Source: an uncultured Lachnospiraceae bacterium (lineage in GTDB: Bacteria > Bacillota > Clostridia > Lachnospirales > Lachnospiraceae). From it: a DNA stretch of 15,408 nt. Shown here one piece after another: positions 6,715 through 14,838 of this stretch. Below the pieces are notes generated by a model. It saw nothing but the letters and a program-made list of their open reading frames with translations, did not search any database and was not told the DNA's origin. Where the stretch lies: assembly GCA_910586605.1 (NCBI GenBank), contig CAJUJR010000065.1, forward strand, positions 1 through 15,408, given 5' to 3'. The stretch's first letter is position 1. Each line of letters opens with the position of its first letter. The translations under genes were made by a program, and so were the position numbers.

Positions 6715-9711
6715 ATGAAGCAAAGTTACTATAATACGCCTTTATGGAATACTAGTTTATCAGATGAGGAACGCCTGGATTATCTTTTGGGCCAGCTTAC
6801 TTTGGAAGAAAAATTTAACTGTCTTGGGACCGGCTGCCCTGCAATAGAACGCTTGGGGATTCCGGCATTTTCCGTTGGGGGTGAGGCCTCGCATGGTATC
6901 CAGGCACGGAATGACCAGGAATATGACAATGGGACGCCGGCTTTTACAACCATTCTGCCAAATCCCATTGGGATGAGTGCGACATGGGATGAAGAACTGA
7001 TAAAAGAGGCAGGGGCAATGGCTGGAAGAGAGGCAAGGGGGCTTTATCATGCAGGGAAACACAAAAGCCTCAGCTTGTGGGCGCCTACGGTAGATATGGG
7101 GAGGGATCCACGCTGGGGAAGGACAGAGGAAGGATATGGGGAGGATCCATATCTTACAGGGAAGATGGCAGGGGCTTATGTGGAAGGGCTGCAGGGAGAT
7201 GATAACCATTATCTGTGCTGCGCGGCAACATTAAAGCATTTTTATGCTAACAATATGGAAGAAGGCAGGGTGTATATTTCCAGTTCTGTAGATTTGCGGA
7301 ACAGGCATGAATACTATCTTTCCCCATTTCGGAGAATCATACAGGAGCATCATGCAGAAGGGATGATGACTGCTTATAATGAAGTCAATGGGATTCCATG
7401 TATGCTTTTAAAAGAAGATATCCAGCTGGCAAAGCAGTGGGGAGTGGGGCATGTCGTTTGCGATGGAGGGGATGTTAGCCAAACAGTTGATTTCCATAAA
7501 TATTTTTCCAGGCACTCTGAAACAATTGCAGCAGGATTGGAAGCAGGAGTTGACCGTTTTACAGATAATATTTTGATGGTATCTTCGGCTGCAAAGGAAG
7601 CATATACCCATAAAATGATTACAATAAGCCAGATAGACAGAGCGCTTAGAAGCCATTTCCGTGTAATGCTGCGGCTTGGGCTGTTTGACAGGGATGGTAA
7701 GAACCCATATGGAAAGATTGGGCTGGAATCAGTAGATACAAAAGAAAACCATTTGCTAGCTAGAAAAGTGACGGAAGAATCTGTGGTTTTGTTAAAAAAT
7801 GAAGGGGCGCTTCCGATACCTTTAGAAAAAATCAGGATGGGAGAAGAACGGCTTGCTGTTATCGGTCCTTTGAGTGATGTATGGTATATGGATTGGTACT
7901 CTGGAAGCCCATCTTATAAAGTAACGCCAGTAGATGGGATTTGCCGGATGGTTACAGATGGAAAAACGATTTCTTTTAAAAATAGGGCTGAGGCAGGTTC
8001 AGAAGGACAGAACATAGTTTTAGAAAATGGCAATTCCATTGTAAAGCTTAAATTTGGAGATGGCACAGGCGGCTATTTAGGCATTTTGTCAGATGGGAAA
8101 ACGGTTGGCGCTGTTTCTGGGAAGGACGCAGAAAGCTTTCAGGTAGAATTTTGGGGAGATGGGAAGGTAACGTTTCGGGCGGAAAGCAATGGGCTTTTGC
8201 TTACAACAGAGGATGATACGCAAAAGGGGCAGGACGGAAGGGTATGTGCATCCAAAAAGGAAGCGTTTGGTTGGTTTGTAAGAGAAATTTTTTATCTTGG
8301 GGATAGTGGGGAACTGCTGGCATGGGACAGAAGCGCTTTAGAGATAGGGGAAGATGGAGCATTAAGAAAAAGGCAGGGCGAATCTAATAGTATTTCGGTA
8401 GAATTGGTTTATCAGAAGGATGGTATTGCTGATGCAGTAAGGGCAGTAGAGGAAGCTGACAGGGTACTGCTGTTTTTAGGGAGCAATCCGATGATTACCT
8501 GTAAGGAAGAAGTTGATCGGAAAGATATTGCGCTGCCAGAATATCAGGAAAAGATGCTGCGTAGTATCTGCCAGGCAAACAGCAATGTAGTTTTGGTGTT
8601 AATAAGCAGTGTCCCATTTGATATTTCCTGGGCAAAAGAACATATAAAAGGGATTTTGGTGTGTGCTCCTGGTTCAATGGAACTTGGGAATGGGTTAGCG
8701 GATATTATTTTTGGAAAGAAAAGCCCGGCAGGACGATTGAATATGACCTGGTACCGTTCAACAGATGATTTGCCGCCAATCGCAGATTATGACATTATAC
8801 AGGGGAAAAGGACATATCAATATTATGAAGGCGAAGTTTTATATCCATTTGGCCATGGGCTGACTTATAGCTGCATGGAATATAGCGGTCTGTCTGTACA
8901 GTTGGAAGGATGTACACATTTGTCGGTATCTTTGCAGCTTACAAATGCAGGGGAAACGGTGACAGATGAAGTGGTACAAATTTATTGCCATAAACCAGAT
9001 TCTGAGGTATTGCGGCCAAGAAAAACGCTGGTTGCATTTAAACGGGTAAAGGATATGCATCCTGGAGAGAAAAGAGAGGTTTCGTTCCGGATATCTCTTG
9101 CAGAATTAAAATATTTTGATGTTATTTCAGAAGGTATGCTTTTGGAAACAGGGGAATACTTGATATATGCAGGAACGTCATCAGAACAGATATTATTAGA
9201 AGGGAAAATTTATCTTCAGGGAGTGGAAAGAAGGAAAAGAAATGGCTTTTTAGTAAATAAGGCAGAGAGCTTTGATTTTGCAAAAAATCATCTTTTGCAT
9301 AGTGGGCATTTGGGTTATACTGCTGTTTGCAGCATGGATGAAAAAGATGTTTTGGAACTTTCTTTTGGGAAGATGTACCTGGAAGAGGCAGCAGGGCAGA
9401 TTAAGCTAGATTTTTGGCAGGAATACAGTTGCCATATATGGATTAGGGCAAATGGGGAATTGGTTGGTGAATATCAGACAAGGACAGGGGAAAGGGATTT
9501 TGCTGATAAAGCAGAAGAGAGGAAGGAGAATGGAAGGGGTATATTGGATGTGCCTTATAACTGGATGATGAAACGGCGTGTTCTAGGTTTCACAGAATTT
9601 TGTATTCCATTAAAAAATATTCCTGTACAAAAAGAATTTACCCTGTCAATTCAATGGCAGGGCATGGGAAAGCTTTGCTTTTATCAGTTTTGTACTTTAC
9701 CGTCTTTTTGA
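6715..9711 (+). CDS. GH3 family glycoside hydrolase, cytoplasmic, with inserted domain and C-terminal extension
   Basis: This retaining exo-glycosidase (beta-glucosidase or beta-xylosidase type) would remove terminal sugars from imported oligosaccharides. The start at 6715 is preferred over 6703 because GGAGGGG (6706-6711 region) precedes it by the right distance. There is no signal peptide. The (beta/alpha)8 domain shows GRDPRWGRTEEGYGEDP, K174-H175 in LKHFYAN, and nucleophile D250 in VVCDGGDV (the family more often has SDWG here). The alpha/beta sandwich begins with TEESVVLLKNEGALPIPL. E598 in KEEVDRKD aligns with the usual acid/base position. Between them, about residues 405-570, lies an extra beta-rich segment with repeated Gly-Tyr/Trp turns. 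A fibronectin-III-like domain follows PFGHGLTYS (about 730-830). About 160 further residues resemble no module I can name, perhaps carbohydrate binding. At 998 residues it is longer than typical GH3 enzymes. The exact sugar specificity is unknown. Confidence 0.9.
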   Translation: MKQSYYNTPLWNTSLSDEERLDYLLGQLTLEEKFNCLGTGCPAIERLGIPAFSVGGEASHGIQARNDQEYDNGTPAFTTILPNPIGMSATWDEELIKEAGAMAGREARGLYHAGKHKSLSLWAPTVDMGRDPRWGRTEEGYGEDPYLTGKMAGAYVEGLQGDDNHYLCCAATLKHFYANNMEEGRVYISSSVDLRNRHEYYLSPFRRIIQEHHAEGMMTAYNEVNGIPCMLLKEDIQLAKQWGVGHVVCDGGDVSQTVDFHKYFSRHSETIAAGLEAGVDRFTDNILMVSSAAKEAYTHKMITISQIDRALRSHFRVMLRLGLFDRDGKNPYGKIGLESVDTKENHLLARKVTEESVVLLKNEGALPIPLEKIRMGEERLAVIGPLSDVWYMDWYSGSPSYKVTPVDGICRMVTDGKTISFKNRAEAGSEGQNIVLENGNSIVKLKFGDGTGGYLGILSDGKTVGAVSGKDAESFQVEFWGDGKVTFRAESNGLLLTTEDDTQKGQDGRVCASKKEAFGWFVREIFYLGDSGELLAWDRSALEIGEDGALRKRQGESNSISVELVYQKDGIADAVRAVEEADRVLLFLGSNPMITCKEEVDRKDIALPEYQEKMLRSICQANSNVVLVLISSVPFDISWAKEHIKGILVCAPGSMELGNGLADIIFGKKSPAGRLNMTWYRSTDDLPPIADYDIIQGKRTYQYYEGEVLYPFGHGLTYSCMEYSGLSVQLEGCTHLSVSLQLTNAGETVTDEVVQIYCHKPDSEVLRPRKTLVAFKRVKDMHPGEKREVSFRISLAELKYFDVISEGMLLETGEYLIYAGTSSEQILLEGKIYLQGVERRKRNGFLVNKAESFDFAKNHLLHSGHLGYTAVCSMDEKDVLELSFGKMYLEEAAGQIKLDFWQEYSCHIWIRANGELVGEYQTRTGERDFADKAEERKENGRGILDVPYNWMMKRRVLGFTEFCIPLKNIPVQKEFTLSIQWQGMGKLCFYQFCTLPSF

Positions 9712-10889
9712 AAATGGACGCCAAGCGGTTTGCTAAAGCTGTTCATTTTTTGGATAATATGGCGGCGGCCTGCCCCACTTAATGGGGTAGGCTGGTAATT
9801 GTTGATTGCTGTCGTGGAAGACACGCGGCAAGGGATAATCCGGGCGGCAGTATTTTTTTGCAGTTTGTTTCCCTGAAAGGTAAAGGTCTGCTGGAAAATA
9901 ATAGTATCTTTATCAGAGGGGTTTGTATTGCCGCCAAAGCAGAAGTTAGCCAGGCTGTATACAATATAAGCCCCTTTATATTTTTCAACGCCTTGCAAGG
10001 TATGTGGGTGATGCCCAAGCACAAGGTTCGCCCCTTTTTCAACAGCATAGTGTGCAAGTTGTGTCTGTGTATTATTCAGGCTGCTTGTGTGTTCAATTCC
10101 AGCATGCATGCTTACAATAATCAGGTCGGCTTTTTTCTTTTTTAGTTTTTTTATGCCAGAGTCAATCAGGCTTTTTGAGTAATCTGCCCCAGAAAGGCCA
10201 TTTACTGCAACCATGCCGATTTTTTTCTTTTTGGTGCGGTAGATACTGGTTTTTTCATAAGAAGAATATTTTATCCCAGCTTTTTTTAAGGTATTGATAG
10301 TATCGGTGTAACTGATTTCTCCATAGTCTTTACAGTGGTTGTTTGCAAAAGAAACAGCTTCTACGCTGCCCTTTTTTAGGATATTTACATAGGAAGGGTT
10401 TCCTCGGAATGCATAGGTTTTATCCATGCGTGTGCCATTTTTAGTTAATGTGCCTTCTAGGTTTACTAATGTTAAATCATCTTTTTCAAAATATTTTTTT
10501 ACTTTTTGGAAAAAGTAGGCATCGTTTTTCTTTTTGTTATAAACAGAATAAAAATTTACACTGGCAGGGGAACTTTGGTCGCTTCCAAATGTACAGTCGC
10601 CAGCAGCGCTAATAGTAATTTTTGTAGTCTGTGGAGTTTTTGCTGGAACTTCTGTTGAAACAGGATTGCCTGTAATTTTGGGATTGCCTTCCTGTGGTGA
10701 GCCGATGCCTTGCCTTGGCGGAAGGGAAGGGCTGCTATCTGGAGAACTGGTAGCTGCGGCAGGTTCCGGCGTTTTGGCGGTTTGCCTGTCAGCAGCAGTT
10801 GTTTCTTGTTTTGATGGTTTATGGGAACATCCTAATAAGGAAAGGCATAAGACAAGGGGGAATAGCATAGCATAAAAATGTTTTTTCAT
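9684..10889 (-). CDS. CapA-family (PGA_cap) metallophosphatase-like lipoprotein
   Basis: This family (PF09587) includes CapA/PgsA of poly-gamma-glutamate capsule synthesis, but most clostridial members are of unknown role. The start at 10889 gives a short lipoprotein signal (MKKHFYAMLFPLVLCLSLLG) with Cys21 in the lipobox LLGC. GGGAG lies 9 bases upstream. An in-frame ATG at 10925 has an even better GGAGG site and would add 12 residues ahead of the signal. A Ser/Thr/Pro-rich tether (about residues 25-85) precedes the domain, whose motifs are intact: SAAGDCTFG, NLEGTL, SFANNHCKDYG, SMHAGIEH, LGHHPHTLQG and VYSLANFCFGG. These carry the metal-binding Asp, Asn and His residues. No pgsB/pgsC-like genes are nearby, so a capsule role is not supported by context. 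The 3' end overlaps the end of the convergent GH3 gene by 28 bases. 401 residues is normal for the family. Confidence 0.9.
   Translation of the reverse strand: MKKHFYAMLFPLVLCLSLLGCSHKPSKQETTAADRQTAKTPEPAAATSSPDSSPSLPPRQGIGSPQEGNPKITGNPVSTEVPAKTPQTTKITISAAGDCTFGSDQSSPASVNFYSVYNKKKNDAYFFQKVKKYFEKDDLTLVNLEGTLTKNGTRMDKTYAFRGNPSYVNILKKGSVEAVSFANNHCKDYGEISYTDTINTLKKAGIKYSSYEKTSIYRTKKKKIGMVAVNGLSGADYSKSLIDSGIKKLKKKKADLIIVSMHAGIEHTSSLNNTQTQLAHYAVEKGANLVLGHHPHTLQGVEKYKGAYIVYSLANFCFGGNTNPSDKDTIIFQQTFTFQGNKLQKNTAARIIPCRVSSTTAINNYQPTPLSGAGRRHIIQKMNSFSKPLGVHFQKDGKVQN
9768..9792. terminator. Strong hairpin inside the convergent gene ends
   Basis: GCCTGCCCCA (9768-9777) pairs with TGGGGTAGGC (9783-9792) around a 5-base loop, with one imperfect pair. 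It lies within the last codons of the CapA gene and 57 bases past the GH3 stop. No U-run follows on the plus strand, so at most it slows polymerase or protects the 3' end. This is the only candidate I see for GH3 transcript termination. Confidence 0.3.
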
Positions 10890-11032
10890 CTGTGGTATCT
10901 CCCTAATTGTATTAAGTAATAACATGCACCAAAACCTCCAGTAAAGCATATGGAATAGTGACTGTTGCTTTTCTGGGATTAGTTATTTCAATCTTGCGGC
11001 AACTCTTTGTATGTTAACCGATATTTTTGCTC

Positions 11033-11061
11033 TTGACAAGACTGTAAAAAAACAGTTCAAT
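11033..11061 (+). promoter_or_regulatory. Promoter of the PH-like gene with internal dyad
   Basis: A perfect TTGACA (11033-11038) is 17 bases from TTCAAT (11056-11061). The spacer holds the inverted repeat ACTGT (11041-11045) and ACAGT (11052-11056) separated by six A residues, in an operator-like position. The -10 box is the weaker part of the call. Confidence 0.5.
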
Positions 11062-11096
11062 AATAATTAGTGTAGGCTGTTGTAAATAACATAAGT

Positions 11097-11116
11097 AAGG
11101 AACTTTGTTCCTTTTT
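11097..11116 (+). terminator. Compact hairpin with U-run in the leader of the PH-like gene
   Basis: AAGGAAC (11097-11103) and GTTCCTT (11107-11113) form a 7-bp stem with a 3-base loop, followed by further T residues to 11116. It lies about 35-40 bases after the -10 box at 11056-11061, so it could be an attenuator or end a short RNA. From 11117 to 11263 I see only two small hairpins built around repeated GTTTTTGC (11128-11135 and 11147-11154) and no gene. Confidence 0.45.
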
Positions 11117-11263
11117 CATAAGCTGCTGTTTTTGCAGAATCTGACAGTTTTTGCTGGCAGGTTTTACGCATGACGGTTAGAACGGCCGTGAATAGAAACG
11201 TTGCAAATGGTAATGTTGAATGCATTAACCACAAAAGATATTTTGGAAGAAAGGATTATTATT

Positions 11264-11638
11264 ATGGAAAATGGTATAGAATTTATATGGAAAGACAGAA
11301 AAAGGAATGCGTTAGGGCTTCCATGGACATTTACGAAGTATTCTTTATCAGAGGACCGGCTCTTTGTGGAAAGCGGGCTGTTAAAGACTGTGGAAAATGA
11401 AGTGCGGCTGTATAGGATATTGGATTTATCTTTAAGCAGGACGCTTTCACAGAAAATATTTGGAATTGGGACAATAAAAGTTTCATCAGCTGATAAGACC
11501 TTGGGGGACTTTGAAATCAAAAATATTAAAAAGCCAGATAAGGTGAAAGAAGACCTTTCAAGGCTGGTAGAAGAGAACCGTGAGAAGAAAAGGGTATCTG
11601 GGCGGGAATATATGGGGGAGGAGGAGGAAATGGAATAG
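11264..11638 (+). CDS. PH-like domain protein (bacterial PH / SHOCT-type regulator of unknown role)
   Basis: The start at 11264 is favoured by AAGGA (11251-11255) eight bases upstream; longer in-frame starts lack such a site. The 124-residue product has no signal peptide or membrane helix. The central pattern, YSLSEDRLFVESGLLKTVEN, then EVRLYRILDLSLSRTLSQKI and FGIGTIKVSS, is the arrangement of bacterial Pleckstrin-homology-like domains (bPH_2/YdbS type). In these, a first strand pair reads 'R l ... G l' and the Asp-rich middle precedes 'G.G.i.v.s.d'. The tail (residues about 95-124) is a charged Lys/Glu-rich helix with a Glu run at the very end. Membrane-anchored family members modulate envelope stress. 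This one is soluble, so it would need a partner. It is a single-gene unit: it has its own promoter, a possible attenuator and a terminator 53 bases after the stop. Confidence 0.75.
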   Translation: MENGIEFIWKDRKRNALGLPWTFTKYSLSEDRLFVESGLLKTVENEVRLYRILDLSLSRTLSQKIFGIGTIKVSSADKTLGDFEIKNIKKPDKVKEDLSRLVEENREKKRVSGREYMGEEEEME

Positions 11639-11690
11639 GTTTGGGAAACAGGCAGCAGATGTTTGCCGTGTTGTTAGCTATGGGGTAAAC

Positions 11691-11713
11691 AGTAACTTTG
11701 TTGTTACTTTTTT
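11691..11713 (+). terminator. Intrinsic terminator of the PH-like gene
   Basis: AGTAAC (11691-11696) and GTTACT (11703-11708) form a stem with a 6-base loop, directly followed by a T run to 11713. It separates this gene from the ppdK promoter. Confidence 0.75.
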
Positions 11714-11736
11714 CCATTTTTTAAGAAAAAAACCTT

Positions 11737-11764
11737 TTCACAGGGACTGGTTCTATGGTATACT
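11737..11764 (+). promoter_or_regulatory. Promoter of ppdK
   Basis: TTCACA (11737-11742) and TATACT (11759-11764) are 16 bases apart; each has five of six consensus bases. Transcription would start near 11771, giving a leader of about 200 bases before ppdK. Confidence 0.6.
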
Positions 11765-11885
11765 ACTTCTTAAGAATTGGCAGATTATGGGCATACAATA
11801 CCTATGGATTCTCTGTCCCTGAAAAAGCATAGAAAAGTGCTGTTTTAATATAGAATATGTGCATTTTTAGACAGTGTCAGTTCTG

Positions 11886-11944
11886 TGCCTTTTCGGAGGC
11901 AGGGTAATAGCTGCTAATGTTAAAACGAGCGATGGCTGCATCGC
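11886..11944 (+). promoter_or_regulatory. Hairpins in the ppdK leader
   Basis: Two small stems are visible: TGCCT (11886-11890)/AGGCA (11897-11901), and GCGATG (11929-11934)/CATCGC (11939-11944) with a 4-base loop. The second stem ends 14 bases before the AGGAGG (11959-11964) of ppdK. No known riboswitch is recognised. The region 11772-11974 holds no credible gene. Confidence 0.3.
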
Positions 11945-11974
11945 AAAACTATATTATTAGGAGGTAATATTTTA

Positions 11975-14608
11975 ATGGCAAACAAATGGGTCTATTTGTT
12001 CAGTGAAGGAAATGCAAACATGCGTGAGCTTCTTGGCGGTAAAGGTGCTAACCTTGCAGAGATGACCAGCCTTGGTCTTCCTGTTCCACAGGGTTTCACT
12101 ATTACAACAGAGGCTTGTACACAGTACTATGAGGATGGCCGCGAGATTAATGATGAAATCCAGGCTCAGATTAATGAGTATATCGGCAAGATGGAAGAGA
12201 TTACAGGAAAGAAGTTTGGCGACCAGGAAAATCCGCTTCTTGTTTCTGTTCGTTCTGGCGCACGCGCTTCCATGCCTGGTATGATGGATACAATCCTTAA
12301 CCTTGGCTTGAATGAGACAGTTGTGAATGTTATTGCTGAAAAATCCGGCAATCCTCGTTGGGCATGGGACTGCTACAGAAGATTTATCCAGATGTATTCT
12401 GATGTAGTTATGGAAGTTGGCAAGAAGTATTTTGAAGAGCTGATTGACAAAATGAAAGCAGATAAAGGTGTTACGTTTGACGTAGACCTGACTGCAGATG
12501 ACTTAAAAGAGCTCGCAGGCCAGTTCAAGGCTGAATACAAGAGCAAGATTGGAACAGACTTCCCGGATGATCCGAAGGAGCAGTTAATGGGCGCTGTTAA
12601 AGCTGTATTCCGTTCATGGGACAACCCTCGTGCAAATGTATACCGCCGTGACAATGATATCCCTTATTCATGGGGTACTGCTGTAAACGTACAGAGTATG
12701 GCATTTGGTAATATGGGTGATGACTGTGGTACTGGTGTTGCATTTACCCGTGACCCTGCAACTGGTGAGAAGAAGCTTATGGGTGAGTTCTTAATCAATG
12801 CACAGGGCGAAGATGTTGTAGCTGGTGTACGTACTCCTATGCCAATCGCAAAGATGGCAGAAGAGTTCCCAGAGGCATTTGCACAGTTTGAAAAAGTTTG
12901 TAAGACACTGGAAGATCACTATAGGGATATGCAGGATATGGAGTTTACCGTTGAAAATAAGAAACTCTATATGCTTCAGACACGTAATGGTAAAAGAACA
13001 GCACAGGCTGCTTTGAAGATTGCATGTGACCTTGTTGATGAAGGGATGAGGACAGAGGAAGAAGCTGTAGCGATGATTGATCCTCGTAACCTGGATACTC
13101 TTCTCCATCCACAGTTTGACGCTGCTGCAATAAAGAAGGCAGAGCCAGTTGCTAAAGCACTTGGCGCTTCACCAGGAGCTGCTTGTGGTAAGGTTGTATT
13201 CACTGCTGAAGATGCAAAGGAATGGGCTGCAAGAGGAGAAAAGGTTGTACTTGTCCGTCTTGAGACATCTCCAGAAGATATCGAAGGCATGAAGGCTTCC
13301 CAGGGTATCTTGACTGTCCGTGGTGGTATGACATCCCATGCAGCAGTAGTAGCACGTGGTATGGGTACATGCTGTGTATCTGGCTGTGGCGACATTGCTA
13401 TGGATGAAGAGAACAAGAAGTTTACATTGGCTGGCAAGGAGTATACAGAAGGGTCAGAAATTTCTATTGACGGCTCTACTGGTAATATCTATGATGGAAT
13501 TATTCCTACAGTTGACGCTACAATTGCAGGCGAGTTCGGACGTATTATGGACTGGGCTGATAAGTACAGAAAGTTAAAAGTCCGTACAAATGCGGATACT
13601 CCTTCAGATGCAAAGAAAGCACGTGAGCTTGGCGCAGAAGGTATTGGCCTTTGCCGTACAGAGCATATGTTCTTTGAGGGCGACAGGATTGATGCTTTCC
13701 GTGAGATGATTTGTTCTGATACTGTTGAAGAAAGAGAAGCAGCACTTGCAAAGATTCTTCCAGTACAGCAGGGAGATTTTGAAAAATTATACGAAGCTCT
13801 TGAAGGAAATCCAGTTACGATCCGTTTCCTGGATCCACCACTTCACGAGTTTGTTCCTACAGAAGAGGAAGATATTAAGAAACTTGCAGATTCTAAGGGT
13901 AAGACAGTTGAAGAGATTAAGACAATTATTGATTCACTCCATGAGTTCAACCCTATGATGGGACACCGTGGATGCCGTCTTGCGGTAACTTATCCAGAAA
14001 TTGCTAAGATGCAGACAAGCGCAGTTATCCGTGCAGCAATTAATGTTAAGAAGGCTCATCCAGATTGGACAATTGAGCCAGAAATTATGATTCCATTAAT
14101 TGGGGATATCAAAGAGCTTAAGGTAGTTAAGAAGGTTGTTGTAGAGACAGCAGACGCTGAAATCGCAAATGCAGGAGCTGACATGAAGTATGAAGTTGGT
14201 ACAATGATTGAGATTCCTAGAGCTGCCCTTACAGCAGATGATATCGCTTCTGAGGCTGAATTCTTCTGCTTTGGTACAAATGACCTTACCCAGATGACAT
14301 TTGGCTTCTCACGTGATGATTCAGGTAAATTCCTGGATGCTTACTATGATGCAAAAATCTTCGAGAGTGACCCATTTGCAAAGCTTGACCAGACAGGTGT
14401 TGGACAGCTTATGGAAATGGCAATCGAGAAAGGTAAGAAGGTTCGTCCTTCACTTCATTGTGGTATCTGTGGTGAGCATGGCGGAGATCCTTCTTCAGTA
14501 GAATTCTGCCATAAGATTGGCTTGGATTATGTATCCTGCTCTCCATTCCGTGTGCCAATCGCAAGGCTTGCAGCAGCACAGGCAGCGATTGCCAACGGAG
14601 GGAAATAA
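11975..14608 (+). CDS. ppdK: Pyruvate, phosphate dikinase
   Basis: PPDK interconverts ATP + phosphate + pyruvate and AMP + diphosphate + phosphoenolpyruvate. In clostridia it can run in the glycolytic direction as a PPi-dependent alternative to pyruvate kinase, or supply PEP. The ATG at 11975 has AGGAGG ten bases upstream. The 877 residues match the family's length. In order: the ATP-grasp part with GGKGANLAEMTSLGLPVPQG and RSGARASMPGMMDTILNLGL; the swivelling phospho-histidine domain with GGMTSHAAVVARGMG, where the catalytic His is residue 455, the same number as in the Clostridium symbiosum enzyme; and the PEP/pyruvate barrel with GLCRTEHMFF, GHRGCRLAVTYPEI, CFGTNDLTQMTFGFSRDD and the catalytic Cys in CGICGEHGGDP. 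All functional residues appear intact. Its own promoter precedes it, a strong terminator lies 136 bases after it, and codon use suggests high expression. The regulatory protein PDRP is not in the window. Confidence 0.98.
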   Translation: MANKWVYLFSEGNANMRELLGGKGANLAEMTSLGLPVPQGFTITTEACTQYYEDGREINDEIQAQINEYIGKMEEITGKKFGDQENPLLVSVRSGARASMPGMMDTILNLGLNETVVNVIAEKSGNPRWAWDCYRRFIQMYSDVVMEVGKKYFEELIDKMKADKGVTFDVDLTADDLKELAGQFKAEYKSKIGTDFPDDPKEQLMGAVKAVFRSWDNPRANVYRRDNDIPYSWGTAVNVQSMAFGNMGDDCGTGVAFTRDPATGEKKLMGEFLINAQGEDVVAGVRTPMPIAKMAEEFPEAFAQFEKVCKTLEDHYRDMQDMEFTVENKKLYMLQTRNGKRTAQAALKIACDLVDEGMRTEEEAVAMIDPRNLDTLLHPQFDAAAIKKAEPVAKALGASPGAACGKVVFTAEDAKEWAARGEKVVLVRLETSPEDIEGMKASQGILTVRGGMTSHAAVVARGMGTCCVSGCGDIAMDEENKKFTLAGKEYTEGSEISIDGSTGNIYDGIIPTVDATIAGEFGRIMDWADKYRKLKVRTNADTPSDAKKARELGAEGIGLCRTEHMFFEGDRIDAFREMICSDTVEEREAALAKILPVQQGDFEKLYEALEGNPVTIRFLDPPLHEFVPTEEEDIKKLADSKGKTVEEIKTIIDSLHEFNPMMGHRGCRLAVTYPEIAKMQTSAVIRAAINVKKAHPDWTIEPEIMIPLIGDIKELKVVKKVVVETADAEIANAGADMKYEVGTMIEIPRAALTADDIASEAEFFCFGTNDLTQMTFGFSRDDSGKFLDAYYDAKIFESDPFAKLDQTGVGQLMEMAIEKGKKVRPSLHCGICGEHGGDPSSVEFCHKIGLDYVSCSPFRVPIARLAAAQAAIANGGK

Positions 14609-14628
14609 TTGAAGATAAGGTTCATTTG

Positions 14629-14736
14629 ATGACAATTACAGTGACGGTGGACGATGAGAGAGATTTCCTCAAACATAGTCCGAAGTACCGGAAATGTAAT
14701 AAATATCAGGATTTAATCGTTGAACTTTATATTTAG
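14629..14736 (+). CDS. Candidate 35-residue protein after ppdK
   Basis: A short reading frame (begins MTITVTVDDERDF, ends DLIVELYI) starts 20 bases after the ppdK stop. It is preceded by AAGG (14617-14620) with 8-base spacing and ends 8 bases before the terminator stem. Its acidic start and basic middle (KHSPKYRKCNKYQ) give a credible soluble composition, but no family is recognised. It may be a complete small protein co-transcribed with ppdK. It may instead be the truncated N-terminus of a larger gene brought by the neighbouring element. Confidence 0.45.
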   Translation: MTITVTVDDERDFLKHSPKYRKCNKYQDLIVELYI

Positions 14737-14743
14737 TCTACAC

Positions 14744-14793
14744 AAGGGGCTAAACAGTAAACCCGAAAGGGAATATTGTTTAGCCTCTTTTTT
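14744..14793 (+). terminator. Strong intrinsic terminator after ppdK and the small frame
   Basis: GGGGCTAAACA (14746-14756) pairs with TGTTTAGCCTC (14777-14787), one G-T pair included. A nested CCC-GAAA-GGG (14762-14771) caps the hairpin, and six T residues (14788-14793) follow. Confidence 0.85.
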
Positions 14794-14838
14794 GCGTTCA
14801 CTATAGGTGAATGCCCGCTTGTAAAAATAGAAAAGAAG

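Noticed and set aside
10925..10949. Longer CapA starts at 10949 and 10925
   Set aside because: They would place charged residues before the lipoprotein signal. The 10925 start has a good GGAGG, however, so it stays as an alternative in the gene entry.
11580..11822. Eighty-codon frame overlapping the PH-like gene end
   Set aside because: It crosses the terminator at 11691-11713 and the ppdK promoter, has no ribosome binding site and has shadow-like composition.
12791..13437. Minus-strand frames opposite ppdK
   Set aside because: They are antisense shadows of a strongly coding gene.
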